Source of the DNA: Planctomycetota bacterium
Lineage (GTDB): Bacteria > Planctomycetota > UBA1135 > UBA2386
Length of the DNA stretch: 53,908 nucleotides
Assembly: GCA_019636245.1 (NCBI GenBank)
Contig: JAHBXX010000032.1
Location: 1-53,908 of the forward strand
Direction: 5' to 3'
Position 1 is the stretch's first letter. Every line of letters starts with the position of its first letter. Positions 1-9,401 of the stretch are shown piece after piece. A program made the translations under genes and the position numbers. A model generated the notes under the pieces. It was not told where the DNA came from. It did not search any database and worked only from the letters and a program-made list of their open reading frames with translations.

Positions 1-1
1 C

Positions 2-220
2 CCCGCCCCGGCCCCGGCCCCGGCGCCGCCGGCCGGGGACGCCGCGATCCTCCTGCCGGGACGGGCGCTGCGCGAACTTTCGCCTGCGGCCCGGGGCACC
101 CTGCTCGCGGTCGTCGGCCGCCTGGTGCCCGAGCGCCCGGTGCCGCCGGCGCGCCTGCTGGCCGTCGACGTCGACGCGGCTCCGGACGCGATCGCATCGC
201 TGCTGCGCTGGTTGCCCTGA
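2..220 (+). CDS. C-terminal end of an unrecognised protein (5' truncated by the window edge)
   Basis: An open frame runs in from the window edge and stops at TGA 218-220. The visible 72 residues begin with an Ala-Pro repeat linker and continue into a compact segment with a hydrophobic stretch around '[14 protein letters not shown]' and an end in 'LLRWLP'. I do not recognise the family. It lies 109 bases before rpmE, which has its own promoter, so it is probably a separate transcription unit. The coding call rests only on the open frame and protein-like composition. Confidence 0.45.
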   Translation, partial: PAPAPAPAPPAGDAAILLPGRALRELSPAARGTLLAVVGRLVPERPVPPARLLAVDVDAAPDAIASLLRWLP

Positions 221-261
221 CCGGCTGCGGGCAGGCGTCGCCCCCCGGGCCGGACCGGGAG

Positions 262-289
262 TTGATCCGCGCGCCATTGCCCCTACACT
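262..289 (+). promoter_or_regulatory. Sigma-70-type promoter for rpmE
   Basis: TTGATC at 262-267 and TACACT at 284-289 are separated by 16 bases. Both hexamers stand out in very GC-rich sequence. The -10 ends 40 bases before the rpmE ATG, giving a short leader with GGAG before the start. Confidence 0.6.
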
Positions 290-329
290 CCTCGCCCCGC
301 TGTGCGCCCACGCGCAGCCCCGGAGCGCC

Positions 330-548
330 ATGAAAGCCGACATCCACCCCAAGTACGTCGAGTGCCAGGTCTCCTGCGCTTGCGGCAACAAGTTCCTCAC
401 CCGCTCGGTCAAGAGCGAGATCCGCACCGACATCTGCTCGGCCTGCCATCCCTACTACACCGGCGCGCAGAAGTTCGTCGACTCGGCGGGCCGCGTCGAC
501 AAGTTCCTGAAGCGCTACGGCAAGACCAAGGAAGGGGCGAAGGCCTAG
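330..548 (+). CDS. rpmE: 50S ribosomal protein L31 (zinc-binding type)
   Basis: A 72-residue protein of normal L31 length, component of the large ribosomal subunit. It keeps the four zinc-ligand cysteines of the C+ form, C16, C18, C36 and C39, in the CxC...CxxC arrangement, followed by the conserved '[12 protein letters not shown]' segment. The ATG at 330 is preceded by GGAG. It is followed 32 bases later by prfA, the common rpmE-prfA-prmC order. The cysteine-containing form usually responds to zinc status, but nothing like a Zur box is evident here. Confidence 0.97.
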   Translation: MKADIHPKYVECQVSCACGNKFLTRSVKSEIRTDICSACHPYYTGAQKFVDSAGRVDKFLKRYGKTKEGAKA

Positions 549-580
549 GTGCCGGGCGGTAGCGACGGAGGCATCACGGC

Positions 581-1660
581 ATGAGCCGTCTGCGTCCGCG
601 CGTCCGGCAGAAGCTCGACGGGCTGGTGGCCCGGCTCGAGCAGCTGCTCGCCCAGGTCGCCGACCCCGGCGTGCTCGCGCAGGTCGATCGACTGGGCGCT
701 CTGCAGCGGGAGATCGGCACCCTGATGCCGGTCGTCGACCGCTACCGCGCCTTCCAACGGCTCGAGCGGGACCTCGACGAGCACCGCGCCCTGCTCGAGG
801 GCGCCGATCGCGAACTGGCCGAGCTGGCGCGCAGCGAACTGCCGCAGCTCGAGCAGCGCGCCGACCGCGAGGCCGAGGCCCTGGTCGATGCCCTGCTGGC
901 CGACGGGCCGGACGACCGGCGCGACTGCATCGTCGAGATCCGCGCCGGCACCGGCGGCGAGGAGGCGGCGCTGTTCGCGCGCGACCTGTGCACGCTCTAC
1001 CAGCGGTTCGCCCAGCGCCAGGGCTGGACCTTCGAGCCGATCCACAGCACCCCGGCCGAGCAGGGCGGCTTCAAGGAGATCGTGTTCGCGCTGCACGGCG
1101 ACCACGTGTTCCAGTCGATGCAGTTCGAGTCCGGCGGCCACCGCGTGCAGCGGGTGCCGGAGACCGAGGCGAAGGGGCGCGTGCACACCTCGGCGGCCAC
1201 GGTCGCCGTGCTGCCCGAGGTCGAGGACGTCGAGGTGCACCTCGACGAGAAGGATCTGCGGGTCGACACCTACCGGTCGAGCGGCGCCGGCGGCCAGCAC
1301 GTCAACAAGACCGAATCGGCGGTGCGCATCACGCACCTGCCGACGGGCACCGTCGTCGCCTGCCAGGAAGAGCGCAGCCAGTTGAAGAACCGGCAGCGGG
1401 CGATGAGCCTGCTGCGGGCGCGCATCCACGAGGCGCAGCAGCGCGCGGCCGACGCCGCCCGGGCGGCCGAGCGGCGCGAGCAGGTCGGCAGCGGCGACCG
1501 CAGCGACCGAATCCGCACCTACAACTTCCCCCAGGACCGCCTGACCGACCACCGCCTCAACCGCAACTTCGCGCTGTCGCAGGTGCTCGAAGGCAAGCTG
1601 GAACCGGTGGTGGAGGGCCTGCTCGTCGACCGCCGGCAGCGGCGCATCGAGGAGCTGTGA
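581..1660 (+). CDS. prfA: Peptide chain release factor 1
   Basis: A 359-residue class I release factor that recognises UAA/UAG and triggers peptide release on the ribosome. The GGQ catalytic motif is at residues 237-239 in '[13 protein letters not shown]', and the RF1-type PxT codon-recognition tripeptide is P193-E194-T195 in '[14 protein letters not shown]', which separates it from RF2. GGAGG at 567-571 lies nine bases before the ATG. The modifying methyltransferase prmC lies two genes downstream, so substrate and modifier are probably co-transcribed. Confidence 0.97.
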   Translation: MSRLRPRVRQKLDGLVARLEQLLAQVADPGVLAQVDRLGALQREIGTLMPVVDRYRAFQRLERDLDEHRALLEGADRELAELARSELPQLEQRADREAEALVDALLADGPDDRRDCIVEIRAGTGGEEAALFARDLCTLYQRFAQRQGWTFEPIHSTPAEQGGFKEIVFALHGDHVFQSMQFESGGHRVQRVPETEAKGRVHTSAATVAVLPEVEDVEVHLDEKDLRVDTYRSSGAGGQHVNKTESAVRITHLPTGTVVACQEERSQLKNRQRAMSLLRARIHEAQQRAADAARAAERREQVGSGDRSDRIRTYNFPQDRLTDHRLNRNFALSQVLEGKLEPVVEGLLVDRRQRRIEEL

Positions 1661-1805
1661 GGGCGACCTCGCCGCCGGGGAGCGGCCCGCGGCGTTGCCG
1701 CGTGGCGCCCGACTCGCGCCGGTTCCTGCGTGACTGGCGGTCGCCGTCACGCCACGATCGGCACGCTCTTCCCCCTCTCCCCATCCGACGACCGGAGCAC
1801 GAACG

Positions 1806-2522
1806 ATGACCGACGCGGGCAACCCCCCGGAACTCGCCACCCTCGAACCCCTCGAGCCGCTGGACGGCGGCGGCGCGGCCGCGTCCGGCCCCGCCGCAGG
1901 CGACAGCTCGCTGCAGGCGCTGCGGTCCAGCCTGCCGGCGCCAGCCTTCAATCCGTTCTGCCGCGACAAGACCTTCTACCGGTTCCTGTTCGCCGGCGTG
2001 CTGATGCTGCTCGGCTGCCTGATGCCGTTCGGCGTCGACTACCAGCAGCTCGGCTACAAGACGATGTCGGGCGCCTGCTACCTCGTGATCGCGGTGGCGA
2101 TGGTGTGGACGTGGTGGGGCGCGATCCACAACAACCGGTCGACGACGGCAAGCCTCAAGTGGCTGCTCGCGTCGGCCATCCCGTTGGTCGCCGGCATCCT
2201 GGGGCTGGTCGCCTACGATCCCGAGGCGGCGCTGGCGACGGCCCAGCAGGCCGGGTTCCTGCCGTCGACGGCGGCGGTCAGCACCTGGAAGACGCTGTTC
2301 GCGGACATGTTCGCGGCCGGCCGGCCGAGCGCCGAGGCGGCGCAGGCGGCGGCGAAGGTCGAGAACTTCTGGCGCCTGCACGGCGTCGGCAAGATCTTCG
2401 TGCTGGTCGGCGCTCTCGTGGCCGAACTCGGGTTCTTCGGCGGCGTGCTCGGCGGCGCGAAGAAGAACAAGCAGGACAAGAAGGCCATGCAGATGGCCGC
2501 GACCCCGCGCAAGCGCCGGTGA
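1806..2522 (+). CDS. Four-helix membrane protein of unknown function
   Basis: A 238-residue protein I do not recognise. Residues 1-50 are Pro/Ala/Gly-rich and probably disordered. Hydrophobic helices are predicted by eye at about 58-77, 86-105, 118-137 and 194-216, and the tail (219-238) is strongly basic (KKNKQDKK...RKRR). GGAG lies nine bases before the ATG. It sits between prfA and prmC, and its stop overlaps a possible GTG start of prmC (GTGA at 2519-2522), so it appears to belong to that operon although a role in translation is not evident. Confidence 0.85.
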   Translation: MTDAGNPPELATLEPLEPLDGGGAAASGPAAGDSSLQALRSSLPAPAFNPFCRDKTFYRFLFAGVLMLLGCLMPFGVDYQQLGYKTMSGACYLVIAVAMVWTWWGAIHNNRSTTASLKWLLASAIPLVAGILGLVAYDPEAALATAQQAGFLPSTAAVSTWKTLFADMFAAGRPSAEAAQAAAKVENFWRLHGVGKIFVLVGALVAELGFFGGVLGGAKKNKQDKKAMQMAATPRKRR

Positions 2523-2572
2523 ATCCAGGCCGCGCCGGCAGCGGCGGGGGAGCCCGGGACGGGGCCCACACC

Positions 2573-3415
2573 GTGCTCAGCGTGCTGCGCGGCGCCGAGC
2601 AGTGGCTGCAGCGCCGCGGCGTCGACGCGCCGCGCCGGTCGGCCGAGCTGCTGCTCGGCAAGGTGCTCGGCGTCGGCCGGCTGCAGATGTACCTGGCGCA
2701 CGATCGGCCGCTCGACGAAGCCGAGCGCGCGGCGATGCGACAGCTGGTCGCGCGGCGCGCCGCCGGCGAGCCGGTCGCCTATCTGCTCGGCAGCTGGGCC
2801 TTCCGCGGCCTCGAGCTCGAGGTGTCGCCGGCGGTGCTGATCCCCCGGCCCGAGACCGAGGGCCTGGTCGACCTGGCGCTGGCGCGCGCCCCGCGCGGGG
2901 CGCGTGTGCTCGACCTCGGCACCGGCAGCGGCGCCATCGCGCTCGCCCTGGCGATGGAGCGGCCCGACCTGCGTCTCGTCGCCACCGACCGGAGCCGCAA
3001 CGCGCTGACGGTCGCCGCCGGCAACGTCCGCCGCCATGGCGTCGGCGACCGCGTCGAACTGCGCGCCGGCGATTGGTGGGAGGCGGTCGCGGGCGAGGCG
3101 CCGTTCGACCTCGTCGTCGGCAACCCGCCCTACATCGACCCGCAGGCGCCGGCGGGACTCGCTGCCGACGTCGCCGCGCACGAGCCGCCGCTGGCGCTCT
3201 ACACCGCGCCCGGCGACCCGGCGTCGTGCTACCGCGCCATCGCCGCGGGGCTGGCCGGGGGCCTCGCTGCCGGCGGGTCCGTGGTGCTGGAGACCGGCGT
3301 CGGCGCCAGCGAACCGGCGCTGCGTTGCCTGCGGGAGCAGGCGTTCCTGGTCGACGTGCAGCTCGTGCCCGACGCCGCGGGGATCGATCGCTACCTGCTG
3401 GCGCGCCGGCCCTGA
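2573..3415 (+). CDS. prmC: Peptide chain release factor N5-glutamine methyltransferase
   Basis: A 280-residue SAM-dependent enzyme that methylates the Gln of the GGQ motif in release factors. The N-terminal helical domain ('AEQWLQRRG...SAELLLGKVLG') is followed by the Rossmann fold: motif I 'VLDLGTGSG' at 112-120 and the substrate-binding NPPY at 184-187. The conserved 'IPRPETE' precedes motif I. I chose GTG 2573 because it places the first helix as in the family. An in-frame GTG at 2519 would add 18 residues and overlap the upstream stop by four bases, so coupled translation from there is possible. Confidence 0.95.
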   Translation: MLSVLRGAEQWLQRRGVDAPRRSAELLLGKVLGVGRLQMYLAHDRPLDEAERAAMRQLVARRAAGEPVAYLLGSWAFRGLELEVSPAVLIPRPETEGLVDLALARAPRGARVLDLGTGSGAIALALAMERPDLRLVATDRSRNALTVAAGNVRRHGVGDRVELRAGDWWEAVAGEAPFDLVVGNPPYIDPQAPAGLAADVAAHEPPLALYTAPGDPASCYRAIAAGLAGGLAAGGSVVLETGVGASEPALRCLREQAFLVDVQLVPDAAGIDRYLLARRP

Positions 3416-3428
3416 GCGGCGGCGGCGG

Positions 3429-3794
3429 TCAGCGGGCCTTCTTCGCCTTGGCGACGTAGTTGCGGATCGCGGCGCGCGTCACCGGCTGGATCTCGGTGAA
3501 GTAGACCGCGAGATCCCACTTCGGCCCGCTGCGCGAGGGGGTGTGGCCCAGCTTCTCGCAGCGCACCACGGCACCCTGCACGTGGTGCACTTCCGTCGCG
3601 CCGGGCAGCGCGAAGTCGAGCGCGACCTGCGTCATCTCGGGCAGCTCCTCGAACGACGTGCAGGCGAGGCCGATCTCGGAGATGTCGCGCAGCACGGCGG
3701 GGGCGTCGGTCGGCCGCGGCGAGAGCCGCACCGGGAACGCGCCGAGCGCGCGCACCGCGCGCCGGCGTTCGGACTGGGGGGTCGGCGAGGTCAC
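3429..3794 (-). CDS. PilZ domain protein (putative c-di-GMP binding)
   Basis: A 121-residue single-domain protein. The PilZ signature is present: an Arg cluster near the N-terminus (R10-R12, R15) and D37-I-S-E-I-G42, matching the RxxxR...DxSxxG nucleotide-binding pattern. The rest fits one beta-barrel with a C-terminal helix rich in Lys/Ala. It starts with GTG, and a -10-like GATACT (3803-3808) lies eight bases upstream, so the mRNA may be leaderless. It converges with prmC and diverges from ssb. The output partner is unknown; binding to c-di-GMP is inferred from the motif. Confidence 0.85.
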   Translation of the reverse strand: MTSPTPQSERRRAVRALGAFPVRLSPRPTDAPAVLRDISEIGLACTSFEELPEMTQVALDFALPGATEVHHVQGAVVRCEKLGHTPSRSGPKWDLAVYFTEIQPVTRAAIRNYVAKAKKAR

Positions 3795-3827
3795 GGCGGA
3801 ACAGTATCGGCGTTCCGGCGCGGTCGC

Positions 3828-3833
3828 TAGGAT
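3828..3833 (+). promoter_or_regulatory. Possible -10 element for ssb
   Basis: TAGGAT at 3828-3833 matches TAnnnT in an AT-poor region and lies 68 bases before the ssb start. No good -35 is visible 16-18 bases upstream (TATCGG at best), so this is tentative. Confidence 0.3.
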
Positions 3834-3901
3834 CCGGCCAGCGGGCCGCGCCTGCTCACTCCGACCGGCGGACCCATCCCGATCCCGACCAAGGCACCCC
3901 C

Positions 3902-4348
3902 GTGGCCAACTACAACAAAGTCATCCTCCTGGGCAATCTCACGCGCGACGTCGAACTGCGCCACACGCAGAGCGGCATGGCGCTGGCGAAGTTCGGCATG
4001 GCGATCAACCGCAAGTGGTCGCAGAACGGCGAGCAGAAGGAGTCGACGTGCTTCGTCGACCTCACCGCGTGGGGCCGCCAGGCCGAGGTGCTGAGCCAGT
4101 ACGTGCGCAAGGGCAGCCAGCTGTTCGTCGATGGCCGGCTGGAGTACTCGACCTGGGAGGCCGAGGGCGGCGGCAAGCGCAGCAAGCTCGAGGTCGTGGT
4201 CGAGAACTTCCAGTTCGTCGGCGCGCCGCGCGGCGCGGGCGGCGGCGAGGAAGGCGGCGGACGCGGCGGCGCGGCGCGCCGGCCGCAGGCCGCCGGCGGC
4301 AACGAGGGCGCCAGCGAAAACGTCGACTACGGCGACATTCCGTTCTGA
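3902..4348 (+). CDS. ssb: Single-stranded DNA-binding protein
   Basis: A 148-residue SSB that coats single-stranded DNA in replication, repair and recombination. The OB fold starts at once ('ANYNKVILLGNLTRDVELRHT') and contains the typical 'CFVDLTAWGRQAE' and 'GSQLFVDGRLEY' strands up to about residue 107. A Gly/Ala/Arg-rich linker follows, and the protein ends in the acidic tip DYGDIPF that recruits partner proteins. The start is GTG. It stands alone between divergent and unrelated genes. Confidence 0.97.
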   Translation: MANYNKVILLGNLTRDVELRHTQSGMALAKFGMAINRKWSQNGEQKESTCFVDLTAWGRQAEVLSQYVRKGSQLFVDGRLEYSTWEAEGGGKRSKLEVVVENFQFVGAPRGAGGGEEGGGRGGAARRPQAAGGNEGASENVDYGDIPF

Positions 4349-4443
4349 TCGCTTCCCGCCGGCAACCGGCGATCGCATGGCGGGATGCGCGCGGCGGGCG
4401 GCGGCGCGGCCGGGGTCTCGGTCCGAGGCCCGGCCGCCCTTGC

Positions 4444-4471
4444 TTGCTACGCGCTCGGGCTGGCGTAGCCT
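4444..4471 (+). promoter_or_regulatory. Candidate promoter of the sugar dehydrogenase gene
   Basis: TTGCTA at 4444-4449 and TAGCCT at 4466-4471 are spaced by 16 bases, 37 bases before the TTG start at 4509. The match to the other promoters of this window supports it. Confidence 0.5.
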
Positions 4472-4508
4472 TTGGCCGCCCAGGTCCCGTCCGCACCGAG
4501 CCCCGCCC

Positions 4509-5960
4509 TTGCCCACACCCTCCCGCCGACCGCTGCGCGACCTCCTGTCCGCGAGCCTCGCCCTGTGCCTGCTGCCGTCGTTGGTCGGCCAGGGGCCCCC
4601 GCCCGGTTTCACCTACGAGATCGTCGTGCCGCCGGGCTCGGGGCTCAGCAACGCCACGGCGATGGCGTTCGCGCCGGACGGCCGGCTGTTCCTGACCGAA
4701 CGGGTCACGGGGCGCATCCGCGTGGTCAGGGACGGCGTGCTGCAGCCTTCGCCCTGGGCCACCCTCGCCGTGTGGAGCGGCGGGTCGTGGGCCGAGCAGG
4801 GGTTGCTCGGCATCGCCATCGATCCCGACTTCCTGCAGAACCGCTACGTCTACGTCTACTACACGGATTCCGGCCAGGAGAACCGCATCGCCCGCCTGCA
4901 GGAGCAGAACGGCGTCGGTACGAACCTGACGGTGCTGTCGCCGAATGGCGCCATCCCGTCGATCCAGTACCACAACGGCGGCCCGCTGCTGTTCGGCCGC
5001 GACGGCACGCTGTTCGTCGCCACCGGCGACGGTCTGTTCGGCGCCAACGCGCAGGATCCCGGCGAGTGGCGCGGCAAGGTGCTGCGCTTCGAGGTGCCCA
5101 ACCTGACGGTGCCGGCGAACAACCCGTTCCCGGGCAGCCCGGTCTACTCGCTCGGCCACCGCAACCAGTTCGGCCTCGCGCTGCACCCGGTGACCGGCGA
5201 CCTGTTCCAGACCGAGAACGGCGGCGCGCTGATGGACGAGATCAACCGCATCGAGCCCGGCGGCAACTACGGCTGGCCGAGCGTCGAGGGCCGCGAGGTC
5301 GCGCCGATGCCGCAGTTCGTCGATCCGCTGGCCTGGTACCAGCCGACCACGGCGCCGACCGGGTGCACGTTCTACGCCGGCAACAACTACCCGCCGGGCT
5401 ACCAGAACGTCTTCTTCTTCACCTGCTGGAACCACGGTCGCGTGCGCGCCGTCACGCTCGACGCCGCGGGCCAGAACGTCGCCGCCGAGACGATCTTCCA
5501 CGACCAGCCGGGTTCGGGCTACGCGGTGACGATGGGGCCGGACGGCAACCTCTGGTACCTGACGAACCAGTTCGGCGGCTACGGCGCCGACGAGATCGGC
5601 CGCTACGTGCACCAGAACGAGCCGCTGCCGTCGCTGAACGTGATGGCGACGTCGAACCGCTGCGTCGGCGGCTCGATGACGATCTGCGTGCACGGGCACA
5701 CGGGCGGCATCGCCGGCACGTTCCTGTCGCTGCAGCGCCTGCAGGCGCCGCTGCCGACGCCGTGGGGCAATGCGTGGATCCTGCCGGACGCGAGCCTGCC
5801 GGCGTTCGTGCTCTGGGGCGACGACCGCGGCTACCTCGCCTGGCAGGTGGCCAACGATCCGACGCTGCTCGACCTCGAGGTGCAGTTCCAGGCGGTCGAA
5901 CTGTCGCCTGCGGGCGTGCTGACGCTGACGAATCCGGCCACCTTCGTGCTGCGCGGCTGA
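4509..5960 (+). CDS. Secreted PQQ-dependent sugar dehydrogenase-like protein (glucose/sorbosone dehydrogenase family)
   Basis: A 483-residue protein starting at TTG 4509, chosen because it gives a signal peptide (basic 'SRRPLRDLL', hydrophobic core, cleavage near 'LVGQG'). The body is a six-bladed propeller of the GSDH family: 'NATAMAFAPDGRLFLTER', 'EQGLLGIAIDPDF', 'HNGGPLLFGRDGTLFVATGD', 'LGHRNQFGLALHP' and 'INRIEPGGNYGWP' are hallmark blade motifs. Family members oxidise sugars or alcohols using PQQ in the periplasm; the substrate cannot be told. About 115 C-terminal residues after the propeller form a separate beta-rich module resembling the ends of the secreted proteins near 47-51 kb. Confidence 0.87.
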   Translation: MPTPSRRPLRDLLSASLALCLLPSLVGQGPPPGFTYEIVVPPGSGLSNATAMAFAPDGRLFLTERVTGRIRVVRDGVLQPSPWATLAVWSGGSWAEQGLLGIAIDPDFLQNRYVYVYYTDSGQENRIARLQEQNGVGTNLTVLSPNGAIPSIQYHNGGPLLFGRDGTLFVATGDGLFGANAQDPGEWRGKVLRFEVPNLTVPANNPFPGSPVYSLGHRNQFGLALHPVTGDLFQTENGGALMDEINRIEPGGNYGWPSVEGREVAPMPQFVDPLAWYQPTTAPTGCTFYAGNNYPPGYQNVFFFTCWNHGRVRAVTLDAAGQNVAAETIFHDQPGSGYAVTMGPDGNLWYLTNQFGGYGADEIGRYVHQNEPLPSLNVMATSNRCVGGSMTICVHGHTGGIAGTFLSLQRLQAPLPTPWGNAWILPDASLPAFVLWGDDRGYLAWQVANDPTLLDLEVQFQAVELSPAGVLTLTNPATFVLRG

Positions 5961-5963
5961 CGG

Positions 5964-5996
5964 CGCGGCCGGGCGCCGGCGCCGTTCGCGGCCGCG
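5964..5996. terminator. Hairpin between convergent genes (candidate bidirectional terminator)
   Basis: CGCGGCCG (5964-5971) pairs with CGGCCGCG (5989-5996), and the loop contains a second self-complementary GGCGCCGGCGCC (5972-5983). It fills the 37 bases between the convergent dehydrogenase and glnS. No T-tract follows, so a classical intrinsic terminator is not proven. Confidence 0.4.
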
Positions 5997-5997
5997 G

Positions 5998-7689
<1,692 letters not shown>

Positions 7690-7696
7690 CGCCGGC

Positions 7697-7725
7697 ACGA
7701 TCGCGGCTGCGCGCGGCGAATGCAA
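7697..7725 (-). promoter_or_regulatory. Promoter of glnS, placed for a leaderless mRNA
   Basis: On the minus strand TTGCAT (7725-7720) and GATCGT (7702-7697) are separated by 17 bases. The -10 ends seven bases before the glnS ATG at 7689, so transcription should start at or next to the start codon. Confidence 0.55.
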
Positions 7726-7768
7726 TGCGAGGCCGCCCCGGCGAACGGCCGGTATGCTGTCGGCCCCG

Positions 7769-9376
7769 ATGACGGCGACGAGGCCAGCGACCGAGCCACG
7801 ACAGGATCCCCATGCCGCGCTGCCGCGGCCGGATCGGCACAAGCCGCGCTGCGGTCCGGTGCGCAAGTCGCGCGTCGGCGGCAAGCGGGCCATGGTCCTG
7901 ATCGGCGTGCACGTGCTGATCGGCCTGCACTTCCTGCACTGGGCGCTGACCGGCAGCTCGGTGACGCCGGTCGAGCCGTCGGAGGCGATGGAGACGTTCG
8001 AGCTGGGCCGGATCAACGCCGGGTTCCTGCTGTTCGTGGCCCTGATCGCCAGCACGCTGGTGTTCGGGCGCTGGTTCTGCGGCTGGGCCTGCCACATCGT
8101 CGCGCTGCAGGACCTGTGCGCCTGGCTGCTCGGCCGCATCGGCCTGAAGCCGCGGCCGGTGCGTTCGCGGCTGCTGGTGCTGACGCCGTGGGTGGTCGCC
8201 GGGCACATGTTCCTGTGGCCGCACGTCGAGCACTGGCTCGACGCGGTGCAGAAGCCGATGCCGGCGGTCGCCGACTGGCAGCTGGCGCTGGTCACCGACG
8301 ACCTCTGGCGCACGTTCCCGAAGTGGATCATGGCGCCGATCACCATCCTCGTGGTCGGCTTCCTGATCGTCTGGTGGCTCGGCGCCAAGGGCTTCTGCAC
8401 CTACGGCTGCCCCTACGGGGCGTTGTTCACGCTCGCCGACCGGGTGGCGCCGGTGCGCATCAAGGTGACGTCCGCCTGCGACGCCTGCGGCCACTGCACC
8501 AGCGTCTGCACGAGCAACGTGCGCGTGCACGAGGAAGTCGCCAAGCACCGGCAGCTGGTCGACCCGGGCTGCATGAAGTGCCTCGACTGCGTGTCGGTGT
8601 GCCCGAAGGACGCGCTGTACGTCGGCCTGGCGATGCCGAAGCCGTTCGCGGTCAGCCAGCAGCGCATCCAGGCCCGCGCCGACTTCGGCTGGCCGGAGGA
8701 GATCGCGCTGGCGGCGATCGCCTTCGTCGCGGCGCAGTGGACGTTCCGCGGCGCGTGGTTCGGCGAAGGCGTCCCGTTGCTGCTCGCGGTCGGACTGGGC
8801 GTGATCACCGCCGTGTTCGCGCTGCTGGCCTTCCGCCTGTGGCGTCGCCGTGAACTGACGTTCCAGCACACGGTGCTGAAGCGGGACGGGCGGCTGTCGC
8901 GCGCCGGGCGGTGGGCCGTGGTGCTGCTCGCGGCCTGGCTCGGGTTCACGGTGCACACCTTCGTCGGCCAGCGGCTGCGGGCGGGGGCCGTCGCCGAGGC
9001 ACGGCAGCCGGTGCGGGTCAGCATCTACGGCGGCATTCCGTTCGACGCCGCGGCGGCCGAGGCCGCGCTGGCGCGCGTCGACCGGGCGGCGGCCTGGGTC
9101 GCGTGCGCCGACCCCGAACTGCGCGAACTGCGCGCGCTGCTGCGCGGTTCGCTCGGCCGCCACGGCGACGCCGAGGCCGAACTGGCGGCGCTGCTCGCCG
9201 GCCACGGCCACCTGCTGCACCAGGAGTCCAGCATGGCGCTGGCCAGCTACTGGCTGCGCGACCCGGCCCGTCAGGACCTCGCCGAGCAACTGCTGCGCGG
9301 GGTGATCGCCCGCAATCCGGCCAATCCGGTGGCGCCGGCCCTGCTGCAGCGGCTCGAGGCGCTGCGGCAGCGCTAG
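7769..9376 (+). CDS. Polytopic membrane 4Fe-4S ferredoxin-type protein (NapH/CcoG-like) with C-terminal helical extension
   Basis: A 535-residue protein. Membrane helices flank the cysteine-containing '[10 protein letters not shown]' (C104, C108) and '[10 protein letters not shown]' (C210, C214), typical of the Fer4_5 family. Two classical 4Fe-4S clusters follow: C237, C240, C243, C247 and C268, C271, C274, C278 with the usual CxxCxxCxxxCP spacing. Two or three more helices lie at about 310-400, and the last 130 residues are Ala/Leu-rich helical repeats resembling TPR. It probably passes electrons across or along the membrane; no partner redox gene is adjacent. A TATGCT at 7753-7758 ends ten bases before the ATG. 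An in-frame ATG at 7754 is the alternative start. Confidence 0.85.
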   Translation: MTATRPATEPRQDPHAALPRPDRHKPRCGPVRKSRVGGKRAMVLIGVHVLIGLHFLHWALTGSSVTPVEPSEAMETFELGRINAGFLLFVALIASTLVFGRWFCGWACHIVALQDLCAWLLGRIGLKPRPVRSRLLVLTPWVVAGHMFLWPHVEHWLDAVQKPMPAVADWQLALVTDDLWRTFPKWIMAPITILVVGFLIVWWLGAKGFCTYGCPYGALFTLADRVAPVRIKVTSACDACGHCTSVCTSNVRVHEEVAKHRQLVDPGCMKCLDCVSVCPKDALYVGLAMPKPFAVSQQRIQARADFGWPEEIALAAIAFVAAQWTFRGAWFGEGVPLLLAVGLGVITAVFALLAFRLWRRRELTFQHTVLKRDGRLSRAGRWAVVLLAAWLGFTVHTFVGQRLRAGAVAEARQPVRVSIYGGIPFDAAAAEAALARVDRAAAWVACADPELRELRALLRGSLGRHGDAEAELAALLAGHGHLLHQESSMALASYWLRDPARQDLAEQLLRGVIARNPANPVAPALLQRLEALRQR

Positions 9377-9401
9377 CCGAGGGCCGGCGGGGCGGGGGCG
9401 T

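Noticed and set aside
2519..2572. GTG 2519 as prmC start
   Set aside because: It would give a Gly/Pro/Arg leader absent from the family; GTG 2573 begins at the usual first helix. Kept as an alternative because of the GTGA overlap.
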